DNA of 64,000 bases from Beroe forskalii (lineage: Eukaryota; Ctenophora; Nuda; Beroida; Beroidae), in assembly GCA_011033025.1 (NCBI GenBank), contig WFMF01000010.1, forward strand, positions 372,001 through 436,000, written 5' to 3'. Positions 23,001 through 31,589 of this stretch are shown here, piece after piece. The translations under genes and the position numbers were made by a program. The stretch's first letter is position 1. Each line of letters starts with the position of its first letter. The notes beneath the pieces are model-generated. The model was not told where the DNA came from, searched no databases, and saw nothing but the letters and a program-made list of their open reading frames with translations.

Positions 23001-24467
23001 GGGTTTATAAATGCGCGAATTTTCCATTGCGCGCTATTTATTACTTTTCATAGAGCTTCTGTCGAAAATACAGTCTTTTTACGCTCTTTTTATAAGAGTT
23101 AGTCAGTACCCCATTCAGGAAGTGGTGGTTCCCTCTACCAGGGGGAAGCCATGACGCCCTCCTACCACCCCACTGCCTACCCGCTCGAGGAACAGTTCTA
23201 CAACCAGGTACTACAGAATCCAAATATATCTGCTGTTTTTCTCAAATAAGCTGAAAAATAAAAGGGGGCAAAACTTTTTGCGCACAGACATATAATTGAC
23301 ATTTCTGTACGCAAACTTGAGCCGCGCACATATATTTAAAAGACGCGCGAGCTTCAGCTCGAATTGCTCCTGTAACCTTTCTTTCGCAGCAACAAGCACA
23401 GCAGCAGCAGCAAGCGGTTACAGGAGCCAGGGGAGTTACCGGGGTGGAACAATACAGCAGTCAGCAGTACGGCAAGCCTCCCCTTCCGGGGGCACCGCAG
23501 AATGCCAAGTGAGTGAGGGGCACCGCAGAATGCTAAGTGAGTGAAGGGCACCACAGACTGCCAAGTGAGTGAGGGGCACCACAGAATGCCAAGTGAGTAA
23601 GGGGCACCGCAGAATGCTGAGTGGGTACTATGGCAGAATGCCAAGAGCCGAGTGAGGGGGCACCGCAGAATGCTGAGTGAGTGTTCTATGGCAGAATGCC
23701 AAGTGAGTGAGGGGCACCGCAGAATGCTAAGTGAGTGAGGGGCACCGCAGAATGCCAAGTGAGTGTTCCTAGGCAGAGTGCCAAGTGAGTGAGGGGCACC
23801 ACAGAATGCCAAGTTAGTGAGGGGCATCAAAGAATGCCAAGTGAGTGAGGGGCACCACAGAATGCCAAGTGAGTAAGGGGCACCGCAGAATGCTGAGTGA
23901 GTGTTCTATGGCAGAATGCCAAGTGAGTGAGGGGCACCGCAGAATGCTGAGTGAGTGTTCTATGGCAGAATGCCAAGTGAGTGAGGGGCACCGCAGAATG
24001 CTAAGTGAGTGAGGGGCACCGCAGAATGCCAAGTGAGTGTTCCTAGGCAGAGTGCCAAGTGAGTGAGGGGCACCACAGAATGCCAAGTTAGTGAGGGGCA
24101 TCAAAGAATGCCAAGTGAGTCAGGGGCACCGCACAATGCCAAGTGAGTGAGGGGCACCGCAGTATGCCAAGTGAGTGAGGGGCACCGCAGAATGCCAAGT
24201 GAGTGAGGGGCACCGCACAATGCCAAGTGAGTGAGGGCACCGCAGAATTCAATCTAAGGTTCTTTTTGTCGCTAGATCCAATTGATTCTGACAGTTTCCT
24301 CCAGGTATTTCATCATGAAGTGCGGTAACCAGCGGAGCATTGAGGACTCCGTCCAAAGCGGATTCTGGGAAACATCGGCTGTAACGGAGAAGAAGTTGAA
24401 CCACGCGTACGCCCTCTGCAAGAATGTGTTCCTGGTGTTCAGTGTACAGACTAGTGGGCATTTCCAG
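5764..24467 (+). CDS. YTHDC2: YTHDC2-like 3'-5' RNA helicase, m6A reader (ankyrin insert to first YTH exon)
   Basis: Twenty-three exons follow the order of YTHDC2: ankyrin insert, RecA2, HA2, OB-like region, linker and YTH. Exons: 5764-5881, 6394-6460, 7011-7130, 7946-8065, 8723-8850, 9380-9500, 9721-9839, 10079-10190, 10438-10513, 10787-10867, 11572-11676, 12141-12255, 12802-12864, 13094-13280, the array exon (first unit 13405, last unit near 20040), 20318-20415, 20686-20785, 21330-21472, 21890-21990, 22129-22210, 22586-22682, 23119-23207, 23390-23508, then the YTH exon 24305-24467. All listed junction phases agree except at 9721 and around the array exon. YTHDC2 is known to bind m6A RNA and unwind it with 3'-5' polarity, acting in the cytoplasm and in germ-cell meiosis. 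The combination of an ankyrin insert in a DEAH helicase with a YTH domain makes the assignment firm. The RecA1 half (Walker A, DEAH) and the rest of the YTH domain were not found here. Confidence 0.88.
6045..6188. mobile_element. MITE-like inverted repeat of about 145 bp
   Basis: CGACGGCGTATTAGTTTACCCA at the left is mirrored by TGGGTAAACTAATAATATGCCGTCG at the right with a short insertion. Located in a YTHDC2-like intron; no coding capacity. Confidence 0.55.
6206..6300. mobile_element. Diverged copy of the GGTCATTTGGCC MITE family
   Basis: Begins GGTCATTTGGC and ends GGCCAAATGAC, with the GGGGAGAGA core and AATCAAAAATT seen in the copy at 56898. More clearly preserved copies lie at 20532-20666 and 56898-57016. 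Confidence 0.5.
6536..6700 (-). mobile_element. tRNA-derived SINE (fragment)
   Basis: Read on the - strand it carries a tRNA-like head: TCAGTGGTGTAGTGG (A-box-like) and GAGTTCGAATCCCGGCC (B-box consensus). The anticodon-stem region (GGATCGAAAGATCC) resembles that of the SINE at 9071. The arms do not fold into a normal tRNA and a non-tRNA tail follows, so it is not a tRNA gene. Confidence 0.6.
7140..7945 (+). repeat. 16-bp minisatellite (ACTTACCACACTCATC)
   Basis: About 50 copies in one YTHDC2-like intron, with variants CGCTCATC, CTCTCATC and GCTCACC. The last unit reads ACTTACCACGCTCAG and supplies the acceptor of the exon at 7946 by a single T to G difference. Open frames of several hundred codons here are products of the repeat. 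Confidence 0.95.
8723..10513 (+). CDS. YTHDC2: YTHDC2-like exons: RecA2 (helicase C-terminal) domain
   Basis: Exons 8723-8850, 9380-9500, 9721-9839, 10079-10190 and 10438-10513. The first holds motif IV ([11 protein letters not shown]), the second IFMLHSSM and GIRK. The third holds motif V ([19 protein letters not shown]), the fourth [20 protein letters not shown] and CYHLFS, and the fifth [13 protein letters not shown]. The RecA2 core moves along RNA with ATP hydrolysis. Two oddities: the exon at 9721 has one extra T (GTGATTCCTGTC where GTGATCCTGTC is expected), which breaks the frame; and motif VI, usually QRxGRxGR, reads YRRSRAGR. The extra base may be a sequencing error. Confidence 0.85.
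9071..9366 (-). mobile_element. tRNA-derived SINE, full-length copy
   Basis: On the - strand a tRNA-like head (AGTTGGTGTAATGGTTTCAAG and GGGTTCGATTCC, A and B boxes) is followed by a body shared with the copy at 60938: GGAAACTGTGCGGGAGGGT, TTGCAGCGAA, GATTACACTTCCTTAACCGT, and the tail GTTGGAATAGAAGTAAAA. It ends about 14 bp before the acceptor of the exon at 9380, so its head nearly abuts the pyrimidine tract. Confidence 0.8.
10787..13280 (+). CDS. YTHDC2: YTHDC2-like exons: HA2 / winged-helix and ratchet region
   Basis: Exons 10787-10867, 11572-11676, 12141-12255, 12802-12864 and 13094-13280 join at consistent phases. They read [39 protein letters not shown] and [17 protein letters not shown] with YTDPF, then [40 protein letters not shown] and the C-terminal [14 protein letters not shown]. 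The DHL..LKAF, W..A...GW and FC..NFLS signatures are typical of the HA2 domain of DEAH/RHA helicases. The acceptor of exon 12802 is CCTCCAAG; an upstream CCTCAG would put the exon out of frame. Confidence 0.87.
11690..12015 (+). repeat. CATCCCTCACCCTTC minisatellite in intron
   Basis: Degenerate units of TTCCATCCCTCATCCTCACC (about 20 bp, also 12-bp subunits) starting a few bases after the donor at 11677. The tract is strongly pyrimidine-biased on the + strand. Confidence 0.9.
12235..12535 (+). repeat. 23-bp minisatellite made of an exon end plus splice donor
   Basis: The exon ends CATGTCAAAGTGTCCG followed by donor GTAAGA at 12256. The intron then repeats TGTCAAAGTGTCCGGTAAAA about ten times, so each unit carries the last exon codons and a GTAAAA donor-like site. 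Confidence 0.88.
13387..16637 (+). repeat. 67-bp minisatellite made of a splice acceptor plus YTHDC2 exon start (left part)
   Basis: About 48 units. Each is a 25-bp intron tail (GTCTATATACTTATATACAC then CTCAG) followed by 42 bp of exon start coding [14 protein letters not shown], a segment of the helicase after HA2. The exon part is 14 codons and phase-matched to the upstream exon ending ...KW (phase 2). Units 14.8-15.7 kb carry many small indels. Open frames of 60-140 codons throughout are repeat products. Confidence 0.93.
16638..18250. mobile_element. Non-autonomous TIR DNA transposon inserted in the 67-bp array
   Basis: The ends are GGGCAAATCCACG (left) and CGTGGATTTGGAC (right), inverted repeats matching at 11 of 13 positions. 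The array sequence TCTATATACTT is split as TCTATAT / ATATACTT, giving a 4-bp ATAT target duplication at 16634-16637 and 18251-18254. The interior has no transposase frame but repeats TGTGCGTTACGTAAC or close variants at least six times (near 16990, 17150, 17830, 17855, 18040, 18220), like subterminal transposase-binding motifs. Confidence 0.7.
18251..20050 (+). repeat. 67-bp minisatellite made of a splice acceptor plus YTHDC2 exon start (right part)
   Basis: About 27 further units of the array at 13387, continuing in register after the transposon. From about 19.5 kb the units become ragged. The final unit lacks the six bases TCAGGT that form the acceptor, then runs on into the unique exon sequence near 20060. 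Confidence 0.92.
20030..20785 (+). CDS. YTHDC2: YTHDC2-like exons: OB-fold region
   Basis: The last array unit continues past GGLYP as [14 protein letters not shown], matching the DEAH-family pattern YPN-A-DR-ST, so the real exon is this array-terminal copy. The next in-frame piece is unclear: FFPSKS, resembling FHPSSV of the OB region, occurs near 20130 in another frame, and a second similar stretch follows at 20166. Then come exon 20318-20415 ([19 protein letters not shown]) and exon 20686-20785 ([19 protein letters not shown]). The frame breaks around 20050-20180 could be sequence errors in the ragged repeat end. Confidence 0.65.
20532..20666. mobile_element. MITE, GGTCATTTGGCC family
   Basis: Ends GGTCATTTGGCCTAACTGG and its inverse CCAGTTAGGCCAAATGACC, with an inner second pair (TTTGGCC / GGCCAAA). 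It ends 19 bp before the exon at 20686, so the acceptor tract abuts the element. Confidence 0.7.
21330..23508 (+). CDS. YTHDC2: YTHDC2-like exons: post-OB helical segment and low-complexity linker
   Basis: Exon 21330-21472 ([34 protein letters not shown]) and exon 21890-21990 ([27 protein letters not shown]) match the conserved helical stretch between OB and YTH in YTHDC2. Exons 22129-22210, 22586-22682, 23119-23207 and 23390-23508 are Tyr/Pro/Gln-rich linker with little conservation; the last starts [12 protein letters not shown] and ends GAPQNAK. Phases 0, 2, 0, 1, 0, 2 join throughout. Confidence 0.75.
23490..24245 (+). repeat. 28-bp minisatellite made of an exon end plus splice donor
   Basis: The exon ends GGGGCACCGCAGAATGCCAA followed by donor GTGAGT at 23509. 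About 26 further units of GGCACCGCAGAATGCCAAGT then GAGTGAG fill the intron, so each carries the exon's last seven codons and a full GTGAGT donor. A 250-bp block of units (about 23.59-23.83) recurs at 23.87-24.11 as a higher-order repeat. Confidence 0.92.
24305..24467 (+). CDS. YTHDC2: YTHDC2-like exon: N-terminal half of the YTH domain
   Basis: The 54 residues start [20 protein letters not shown] and end [14 protein letters not shown], the hallmark start of YTH domains (YF-MK--N, GFW-T, N-A-----V-LVFS---S--F-G). The Trp in SGFW corresponds to the first aromatic-cage residue that holds m6A. The other cage residues would be on the following exon, which I could not find before the end of the window. 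The exon enters at phase 2 (completing Lys) and ends at phase 0 with donor GTGAGG. Confidence 0.9.
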
Positions 24468-24774
24468 GTGAGGAGGAAGCTGTGACTGTTTTCAGACAGT
24501 TTTTCAGGGGAATTATGAGTCGCTGAACACTCAGCAGGTGTTGGAATCTCAAATTTTGTCCCTCATTTAATGTGCCCACACAAGAAATTGGCGGTTGGGG
24601 TGATTTCATCACAATAGTAATAGTTATTTACAAAAGTGTGAAACTGTTGTTATGACCTGTACACACGGCACCCTACTCCTAATACATTTGAGTGTTTTCG
24701 GATAAGGGATGTCAAAGATGGAGGATGTAAAGGGATTGTGGGATGCGGATGGGGACGTCAAGGAAAAAAGGGGT

Positions 24775-25545
24775 TTTAAAGGTAGAGTGGTGTCAAGGAC
24801 TGTGGAGTGGTGTCAAGGCTAATGAGTGGTGTCAAGGATTGTAGAGTGGTGCCAAGGACTGTGGAGTGGTGTCAAAGACTGTGGAGTGGTGTCAAGGACT
24901 GTGGAGTGGTGTCAAGGATAAGGAGTGGTGTCAAGGATAAGGAGTGGTGTCAAGGATAATGAGTGATGTCAAGGATAAGAAGTGATGTCGTAAAGATGGG
25001 CGATTGAGCGTCAAGGATTGTGAGGTGATAACAAGTGATGTCAAGGATTGTAGAGTGGTGTCAAGGACTTGGAGGGTGTCATGATACAGAATGGTGTCAA
25101 GTTATTAGAAATAATTAAGCGACCTGGGAGTGGTCAAGGATAATGAGTGGTGTCAAGGATAAAGAGTGGTGTCAAAGATTGTAGAGTGGTGTCAAGGACT
25201 GTGGAGTGGTGTCAAGGATAAGGAGTGGTGTCAAGGATAAAGAGTGGTGTCAAGAATAAAGAGTGGTGTCAAGGACTGTGGAGTGGTGTCAAGGATAAGA
25301 AGTGGTGTCAAGGATAATGAATGGTGTCAAGGATTGCAGAGTGGTGTCAAGGACTGTTGAGTGGTGTCAAGGATAATGAGTGGTGTCAAGGATTGTAGAG
25401 TGGTGTCAAGGACTGTGGAGTGGTGTCAAGGATAAGGAGTGGTGTCAAGGATAATGGGTGGTGACAAAGATAAGGAGTGATGTCAAGCACTTTGGAGTGG
25501 TGTCAAGGATAAAGAGTGATGTCAAGGATAAAGAGTGGTAATTTT
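24775..25545 (+). repeat. About 20-bp minisatellite (GAGTGGTGTCAAGGATAA)
   Basis: About 35 units of GAGTGGTGTCAAGGACTGTG or GGATAAG type, with a ragged stretch near 25.0-25.13 kb. It follows the YTH exon and separates the good copy of that exon from a degraded second copy. Confidence 0.92.
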
Positions 25546-25549
25546 TACG

Positions 25550-26690
25550 CAACGGCCCGCGCACGAAAAGACGAAAAATTTGTTAACTGCCCCTGTAACC
25601 TTCCTTATTCCGAACAAGCACAGCAGCACACAAGGGTTACAGGGGCCCCGGGGGAGTTACGGGGTGGAACAAACAGCAGTCAGCGGCGTTTCCCGGGGCC
25701 CCCGCAGAATGAAGTGGGGGGCCCCGCAGAATCCCAAAGTGAGTGGGGGGCCCCGCAGAATGCCGGAGTGAGGGACCGCGCCCCCGCAGAACCCAAGTGG
25801 GGGCACCGCAGAGGGGTTAGTGGGGGGATAAAAGAAGTCGGGAGGGGGGCCCCCGCAGAATGCAAAGTTTTCAATGGCAGAATGCCGGAGTGGGGGACCA
25901 GAATGCTGTGAGTTTTCCCTAGGCAGAATGCCAAGGATGGACTGCAAATGCAAGTGAGTGGGGGGCACCCAGAATGCCAAGTGAGTGAGGGCACTCAGAA
26001 TGCCGGAGTGAGGGCACCGGGAAGTGAGTGGGGGCCCCGCAGAATGCTTGAGTGTTCCCTGGCAGAATGCCGGAGTGAGGGGCACTGCAGAATGCGGAGT
26101 GGGGGGCCCGCAGAATGCCAAGTGAGTGGGGCACGCAGAATGCCGAGTGAGTGGGGGCACCGCAGAATGCCAAGTGGTGGAGCCCCCAAATCCCAAATTG
26201 AGGGGGGGCACTGAGAATGCCAAGTGAGTGGGGGGCACCGCAGAACCCGGAGGAGGGGCCCCGCAGAATGCTGGGGAGGCCCCAGGCAGAATCCCGGGGA
26301 GGAGGGACGCAGAATGCAAGTGAGTGGGGGGCACCCGGGCCCAAGTGAGTGGGGGGCACCGCAGAATGGGAGTGAGGGGCACCGCAGAATGCCGTGGGGT
26401 TTGTTGGGCATTTTGTCAAAAAATTTTTTGTGAGTTGGGGCATGAAAGGGTGTCATAATAGCCCGAAAAGGGGCGCCTTTTAATTTTTTTGTTCTTTCCA
26501 CTAGATTGATTCTAATTTCTCCCAGGTATTTCATCATGAAGTGCGGTAACCAGCAAGCATTGAGGACTGTCCAAAGCGGGTTCGGGGAAAACATCAGCTG
26601 TAACGGAAAAGTTGAACCACCGACCCCTTTGCAAGAATGTGTTCCGGTGTTCAGTGTCCAAAAATTTTTCAGTGATAAGACATTGTCTCA
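25550..26690 (+). pseudogene. Degraded second copy of the last two YTHDC2-like exons and their array
   Basis: The order of 23.27-24.47 kb is repeated: Gln exon start (GAACAAGCACAGCAGCA near 25608), the CCGCAGAATGCC array, then a YTH exon at 26526 (GTATTTCATCATGAAGTGCG). Relative to the first copy there are many one- and two-base losses and G/C homopolymer expansions, so the YTH frame breaks after MKCGNQ. Either a decayed tandem duplicate or a poorly corrected alternative haplotype placed in tandem. Confidence 0.75.
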
Positions 26691-27665
26691 GGTACGCGTG
26701 CACTAAGGAGGGTGTGATAAGACATTGTCTCAGGTACGCGTGCACTAAGGAAGGGTGTGATAAGACATTGTCTCAGGTACGCGTGCACTAAGGAGGTGTG
26801 ATAAGACATTGTCTCAGGTACGCGTGCACTAAGGAGGGTGTGATAAGACATTGTCTCAGGTACGTGTGCACTAAGGAGGGGTGTGATAAGACATTGTCTC
26901 AGGTACGCGTGCACTAAGGAGGGTGTGATAAGACATTGTCTCAGGTACGCGTGCACTAAGGAGGGTTGTGATAAGACATTGTCTCAGGTACGCGTGCACT
27001 AAGGAGGGGTGTGATAAGACATTGTCTCAGGTACGCGTGCACTAAGGAGGGTGTGATAAGACATTGTCTCAGGTACGTGCACTAAGGAGGGTGTGATAAG
27101 ACATTGTCTCAGGTACGCGTGCACTAAGGAGGGTGTGATAAGACATTGTCTCAGGTACGCGTGCAGGAGGGGGTGTGATAAGACATTGTCTCAGGTACGT
27201 GCACTAAGGAGGGTGTGATAAGACATTGTCTCAGGTACGCGTGCACTAAGGAAGGTGTGATAAGACATTGTCTCAGGTACGCGTGCACTAAGGAGGGGTG
27301 ATAAGACATTGTCTCAGGTACGCGTGCACTAAGGAGGGGTGATAAGACATTGTCTCAGGTACGCGTGCACTAAGGAGGGTGTGATAAGACATTGTCTCAG
27401 GTACGTGCACTAGGAGGTGTGATAAGACATTGTCTCAGGTACGCGTGCACTAAGGAGGGGTGATAAGACATTGTCTCAGGTACGCGTGCACTAAGGAGGG
27501 TGTGATAAGACATTGTCTCAGGTACGCGTGCACTAAGGAGGGGTGTGATAAGACATTGTCTCAGTACGCGTGCACTAAGGAGGGGTGTGATAAGACATTG
27601 TCTCAGGTACGCGTGCACTAAGGAGGTGTGATAAGACATTGTCTCAGGTACGCGTGCACTAAGGA
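26665..27665 (+). repeat. About 39-bp minisatellite (GATAAGACATTGTCTCAGGT...)
   Basis: About 25 units of GATAAGACATTGTCTCAG, GTACGCGTGCACTAAGGAGG and GTGT. CTCAG/GTACGCG looks like a splice acceptor or an exon end before GT. The array begins exactly at the end of the degraded YTH exon copy. Confidence 0.93.
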
Positions 27666-30255
27666 GGGGTGTGGTAAGACATCGCCACTTCACCTGAGTA
27701 AGAGTTGGTGTGATAAGACATCGCCACTTCACCTGAGTAAGAGTTGGTGTGATAAGACATCGCCACTTCACCTGGAGTAAGAGTGGAGTTGGTGTGGTAA
27801 GACATCGCCACTTCACCTGAGTAAGAGTTGGTGTGATAAGACATCGCCACTTCACCTGAGTAAGAGTGGAGTTGGTGTGGTAAGACATCGCCACTTCACC
27901 TGAGTAAGAGTTGGTGTGGTAAGACATCGCCACTTCACCTGAGTAAGAGTGGAGTTGGTGTGGTAAGACATCGCCACTTCACCTGAGTAAGAGTTGGTGT
28001 GGTAAGACATCGCCACTTCACCTGAGTAAGAGTTGGTGTGATAAGACATCGCCACTTCACCTGAGTAAGAGTTGGTGTGATAAGACATCGCCACTTCACC
28101 TGAGTAAGAGTTGGTGTGATAAGACATCGCCACTTCACCTGAGTAAGAGTTGGTATGATAAGACATCGCCACTTCACCTGAGTAAGAGTTGGTGTGGTAA
28201 GACATCGCCACTTCACCTGAGTAAGAGTTGGTGTGGTAAGACATCGCCACACTTCACCTGAGTAAGAGTTGGTGTGATAAGACATCGCCACTTCACCTGA
28301 GTAAGAGTTGGTGTGATAAGACATCGCCACTTCACCTGAGTAAGAGTTGGTATGATAAGACATCGCCACTTCACCTGAGTAAGAGTTGGTGTGGTAAGAC
28401 ATCGCCACTTCACCTGAGTAAGAGTTGGTGTGGTAAGACATCGCCACTTCACCTGAGTAAGAGTTGGTATGATAAGACATCGCCACTTCACCTGAGTAAG
28501 AGTTGGTGTGATAAGACATCGCCACTTCACCTGAGTAAGAGTTGGTATAATAAGACATCGCCCCTTAACCTGAGTAAGAGTTGGCACCTGAGTAAGAGTT
28601 GGTGTGATAAGACATCGCCACTTCACCTGAGTAAGAGTTGGTGTGATAAGACATCGCCACTTCACCTGAGTAAGAGTTGGTGTGATAAGACATCGCCACT
28701 TCACCTGAGTAAGAGTTGGTGTGGTAAGACATCGCCACTTCACCTGAGTAAGAGTTGGTGTGGTAAGACATCGCCACTTCACCTGAGTAAGAGTTGGTGT
28801 GATAAGACATCGCCACTTCACCTGAGTAAGAGTTGGTGTGATAAGACATCGCCACTTCACCTGAGTAAGAGTTGGTGTGATAAGACATCGCCACTTCACC
28901 TGAGTAAGAGTTGGTATGATAAGACATCGCCACTTCACCTGAGTAAGAGTTGGTGTGGTAAGACATCGCCACTTCACCTGAGTAAGAGTTGGTGTGGTAA
29001 GACATCGCCACTTCACCTGAGTAAGAGTTGGTGTGATAAGACATCGCCACTTCACCTGAGTAAGAGTTGGTAAGACATCGCCACTTCACCTGATAAGACA
29101 TCGCCCTTAACCTGAGTAAGAGTTGGTGTGGTAAGACATCGCCACTTCACCTGAGTAAGAGTTGGTGTGATAAGACATCGCCACTTCACCTGAGTAAGAG
29201 TTGGTGTGATAAGACATCGCCACTTCACCTGAGTAAGAGTGGAGTTGGTGTGATAAGACATCGCCACTTCACCTGAGTAAGAGTTGGTGTGATAAGACAT
29301 CGCCACTTCACCTGAGTAAGAGTTGGTATAAATAATAAGACATCGCCCCTTAAACCTGAGTAAGAGTTGGTGGTAAGACATCGCCACTTCACCTGAGTAA
29401 GAGTTGGTGTGATAAGACATCGCCACTTCACCTGAGTAAGAGTTGGACGTGATAAGACATCGCAACTTCACCTGAGTAAGAGTTGGTGTGATAAGACATC
29501 GCCACTTCACCTGAGTAAGAGTTGGTATAATAAGACATCGCCCCTTAACCTGAGTAAGAGTTGGTGTGGTAAGACATCGCCACTTCACCTGAGTAAGAGT
29601 TGGTGTGATAAGACATCGCCACTTCACCTGAGTAAGAGTTGGTGTGATAAGACATCGCCACTTCACCTGAGTAAGAGTTGGTGTGATAAGACATCGCCAC
29701 TTCACCTGAGTGAGTGGTGTGATAAGACACCGAGTAAGAGTTGGTGTGATAAGACATCGCCACTTCACCTGAGTAAGAGTTGGTTGGTGTGATAAGACAT
29801 CGCAACTTCACCTGAGTGTTGGTGATAAGACATCGCCACTTCACCTGAGTAAGAGTTGGTGTGATAAGACATCGCAACTTCACCTGAGTAAGAGTTGGTG
29901 TGATAAGACATCGCCACTTCACCTGAGTAAGAGTTGGTGTGATAAGACATCGCCACTTCACCTGAGTAAGAGTTGAGTTGGTGTGGTAAGACATCGCCAC
30001 TTCACCTGAGTAAGAGTTGGTGTGATAAGACATCGCCACTTCACCTGAGTAAGAGTTGGTGTGGTAAGACATCGCCACTTCACCTGAGTAAGAGTTGGTG
30101 TGGTAAGACATCGCCACTTCACCTGAGTAAGAGTGGAGTTGGTGTGGTAAGACATCGCCACTTCACCTGAGTAAGAGTTGGTGTGGTAAGACATCGCCAC
30201 TTCACCTGAGTAAGAGTGGAATTGGTGTGATAAGACATCGCCACTTCACCTGAGT
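27665..30255 (+). repeat. 39-bp minisatellite (GATAAGACATCGCCACTTCACC...)
   Basis: About 66 units of GATAAGACATCGCCACTTCA then CCTGAGTAAGAGTTGGTGT. Variants are GGTAAGACAT, TGGAGTTGG insertions and ragged units near 29.3-29.8 kb. It follows the previous array with no spacer and shares GATAAGACAT with it. CCTGAGTAAGAG resembles a donor. Frames of 60-280 codons on both strands are repeat products. Confidence 0.95.
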
Positions 30256-30920
30256 CATAACATCGACATTATCACCATGACATCTCAATATTTATTTATT
30301 AAGAGAGGGGGGTAATTTCAGTTCTGACAAGACAAAACACTGACAGACTTCTGGAGAATCTCTGACAGAACAGAGAGTAGGGGATTAAGGAATCAGAATT
30401 GAGATGCTTAAATGCAAACTTCAAAGGTAGGTATATTATTATCGCTATAATATTGAATAGGAATTTGGAGAACATTATCTAGCCGCCTGCTTCCCACTTC
30501 ACCCGCGCGACAAGGCGTTGCTAGAATTAATTCTCCTGTCTGGCTTGCTGATTGATTCATGCACTCGATCTATGATTACATTAATCAAAGGTTTATGAAA
30601 CATAATTAAATCTATGCGGACTAAACTGACTTTATTTGGGAGCTATGATTTGGACAATGCAGGAATTTTGAAATGAAAGGTTCCGTACTTCCTCAAATCA
30701 TTTGCAGAAACTTTTCCTTAGAGGTAATGAGCTGAAGCTCGAGAGATTGGAGTGAGTCACGCCCATTCTCCAGAATAGTATTTATTCGGGTCTATGAATT
30801 TAGCTTGAATTGAGTGGTTGCAACTGCAAGGATCAAACTTCTTTTTCTTACGCGACGGAAAATTAACATTTAACAATTCTGTAGAAAGTTGTTTAAGGGG
30901 GGGTTCAAGCCAAATTTTTG

Positions 30921-31570
30921 GGAAAACACGTTTCTGAGATAACGGTTGACCCAAAGAGTATACCCGTGGGCCAACTTTTGGCCAGGTTTGGTACCCCCAG
31001 ACCCACTGGCGCCGCCGCGCCATGCCCAAATATGGGCACAAAATGGGCATATTTTTCAAAAGCAACTTGGGCGGGATCTGAGGTGTGCAATCGATAGATA
31101 ATGGTCCCCTGAGTTACCATAAAAATTTGAAGTCGATATCTCAAAAATGGCTGAGTTAAGGCCGAAAAACGTATGCCCATATATGGGCATACGCGCGTCG
31201 CGCAAGGCAATTCTGGCCCAATTAAGTTGGTTTCATTCAAAAATATTGACATTTGCCCAAGTTATGGGCCAGAATTGCCTTGCGCGACGTGCGTATGCCC
31301 ATATATGGGCATACGTTTTTCGGCCATAACTCAGCCATTTTTGAGATATCGACTTCAAATTTTTATGGTAACTCAGGGGACCATTATCTATCGATTGCAC
31401 ACCTCAGATCCCGCCCAAGTTGCTTTTTGGAAAAATATGCCCATTTTGTGCCCATATTTGGGCATGGCGCCACGGCGGCGCCAGTGGGTCTGGGGGTACC
31501 AAACCTGGCCAAAAAGTTGGCCCACGGGGTATACTTTTGGGTCAACCGTTATCTCAGAAACGTGTTTTCC
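30921..31570. mobile_element. Large foldback element with about 300-bp inverted arms
   Basis: Left arm 30921-31219 and right arm 31266-31570 are near-perfect reverse complements, for example GGAAAACACGTTTCTGAGAT against ATCTCAGAAACGTGTTTTCC. A 46-base loop separates them. Each arm contains the palindrome CGTATGCCCATATATGGGCA (24 bp in full). A run of 16 A follows the right arm. Similar translations appear on both strands because of the symmetry; I see no transposase motif. Confidence 0.85.
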
Positions 31571-31589
31571 AAAAAAAAAAAAAAAAACA

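Noticed and set aside
26665-30255. Frames repeating SYHTNSYSGEVAM or KWRCLITPTLTQV
   Set aside because: Repeat products on the strand opposite to the genes; open because the 39-bp unit is divisible by 3 and has no stop in those frames.
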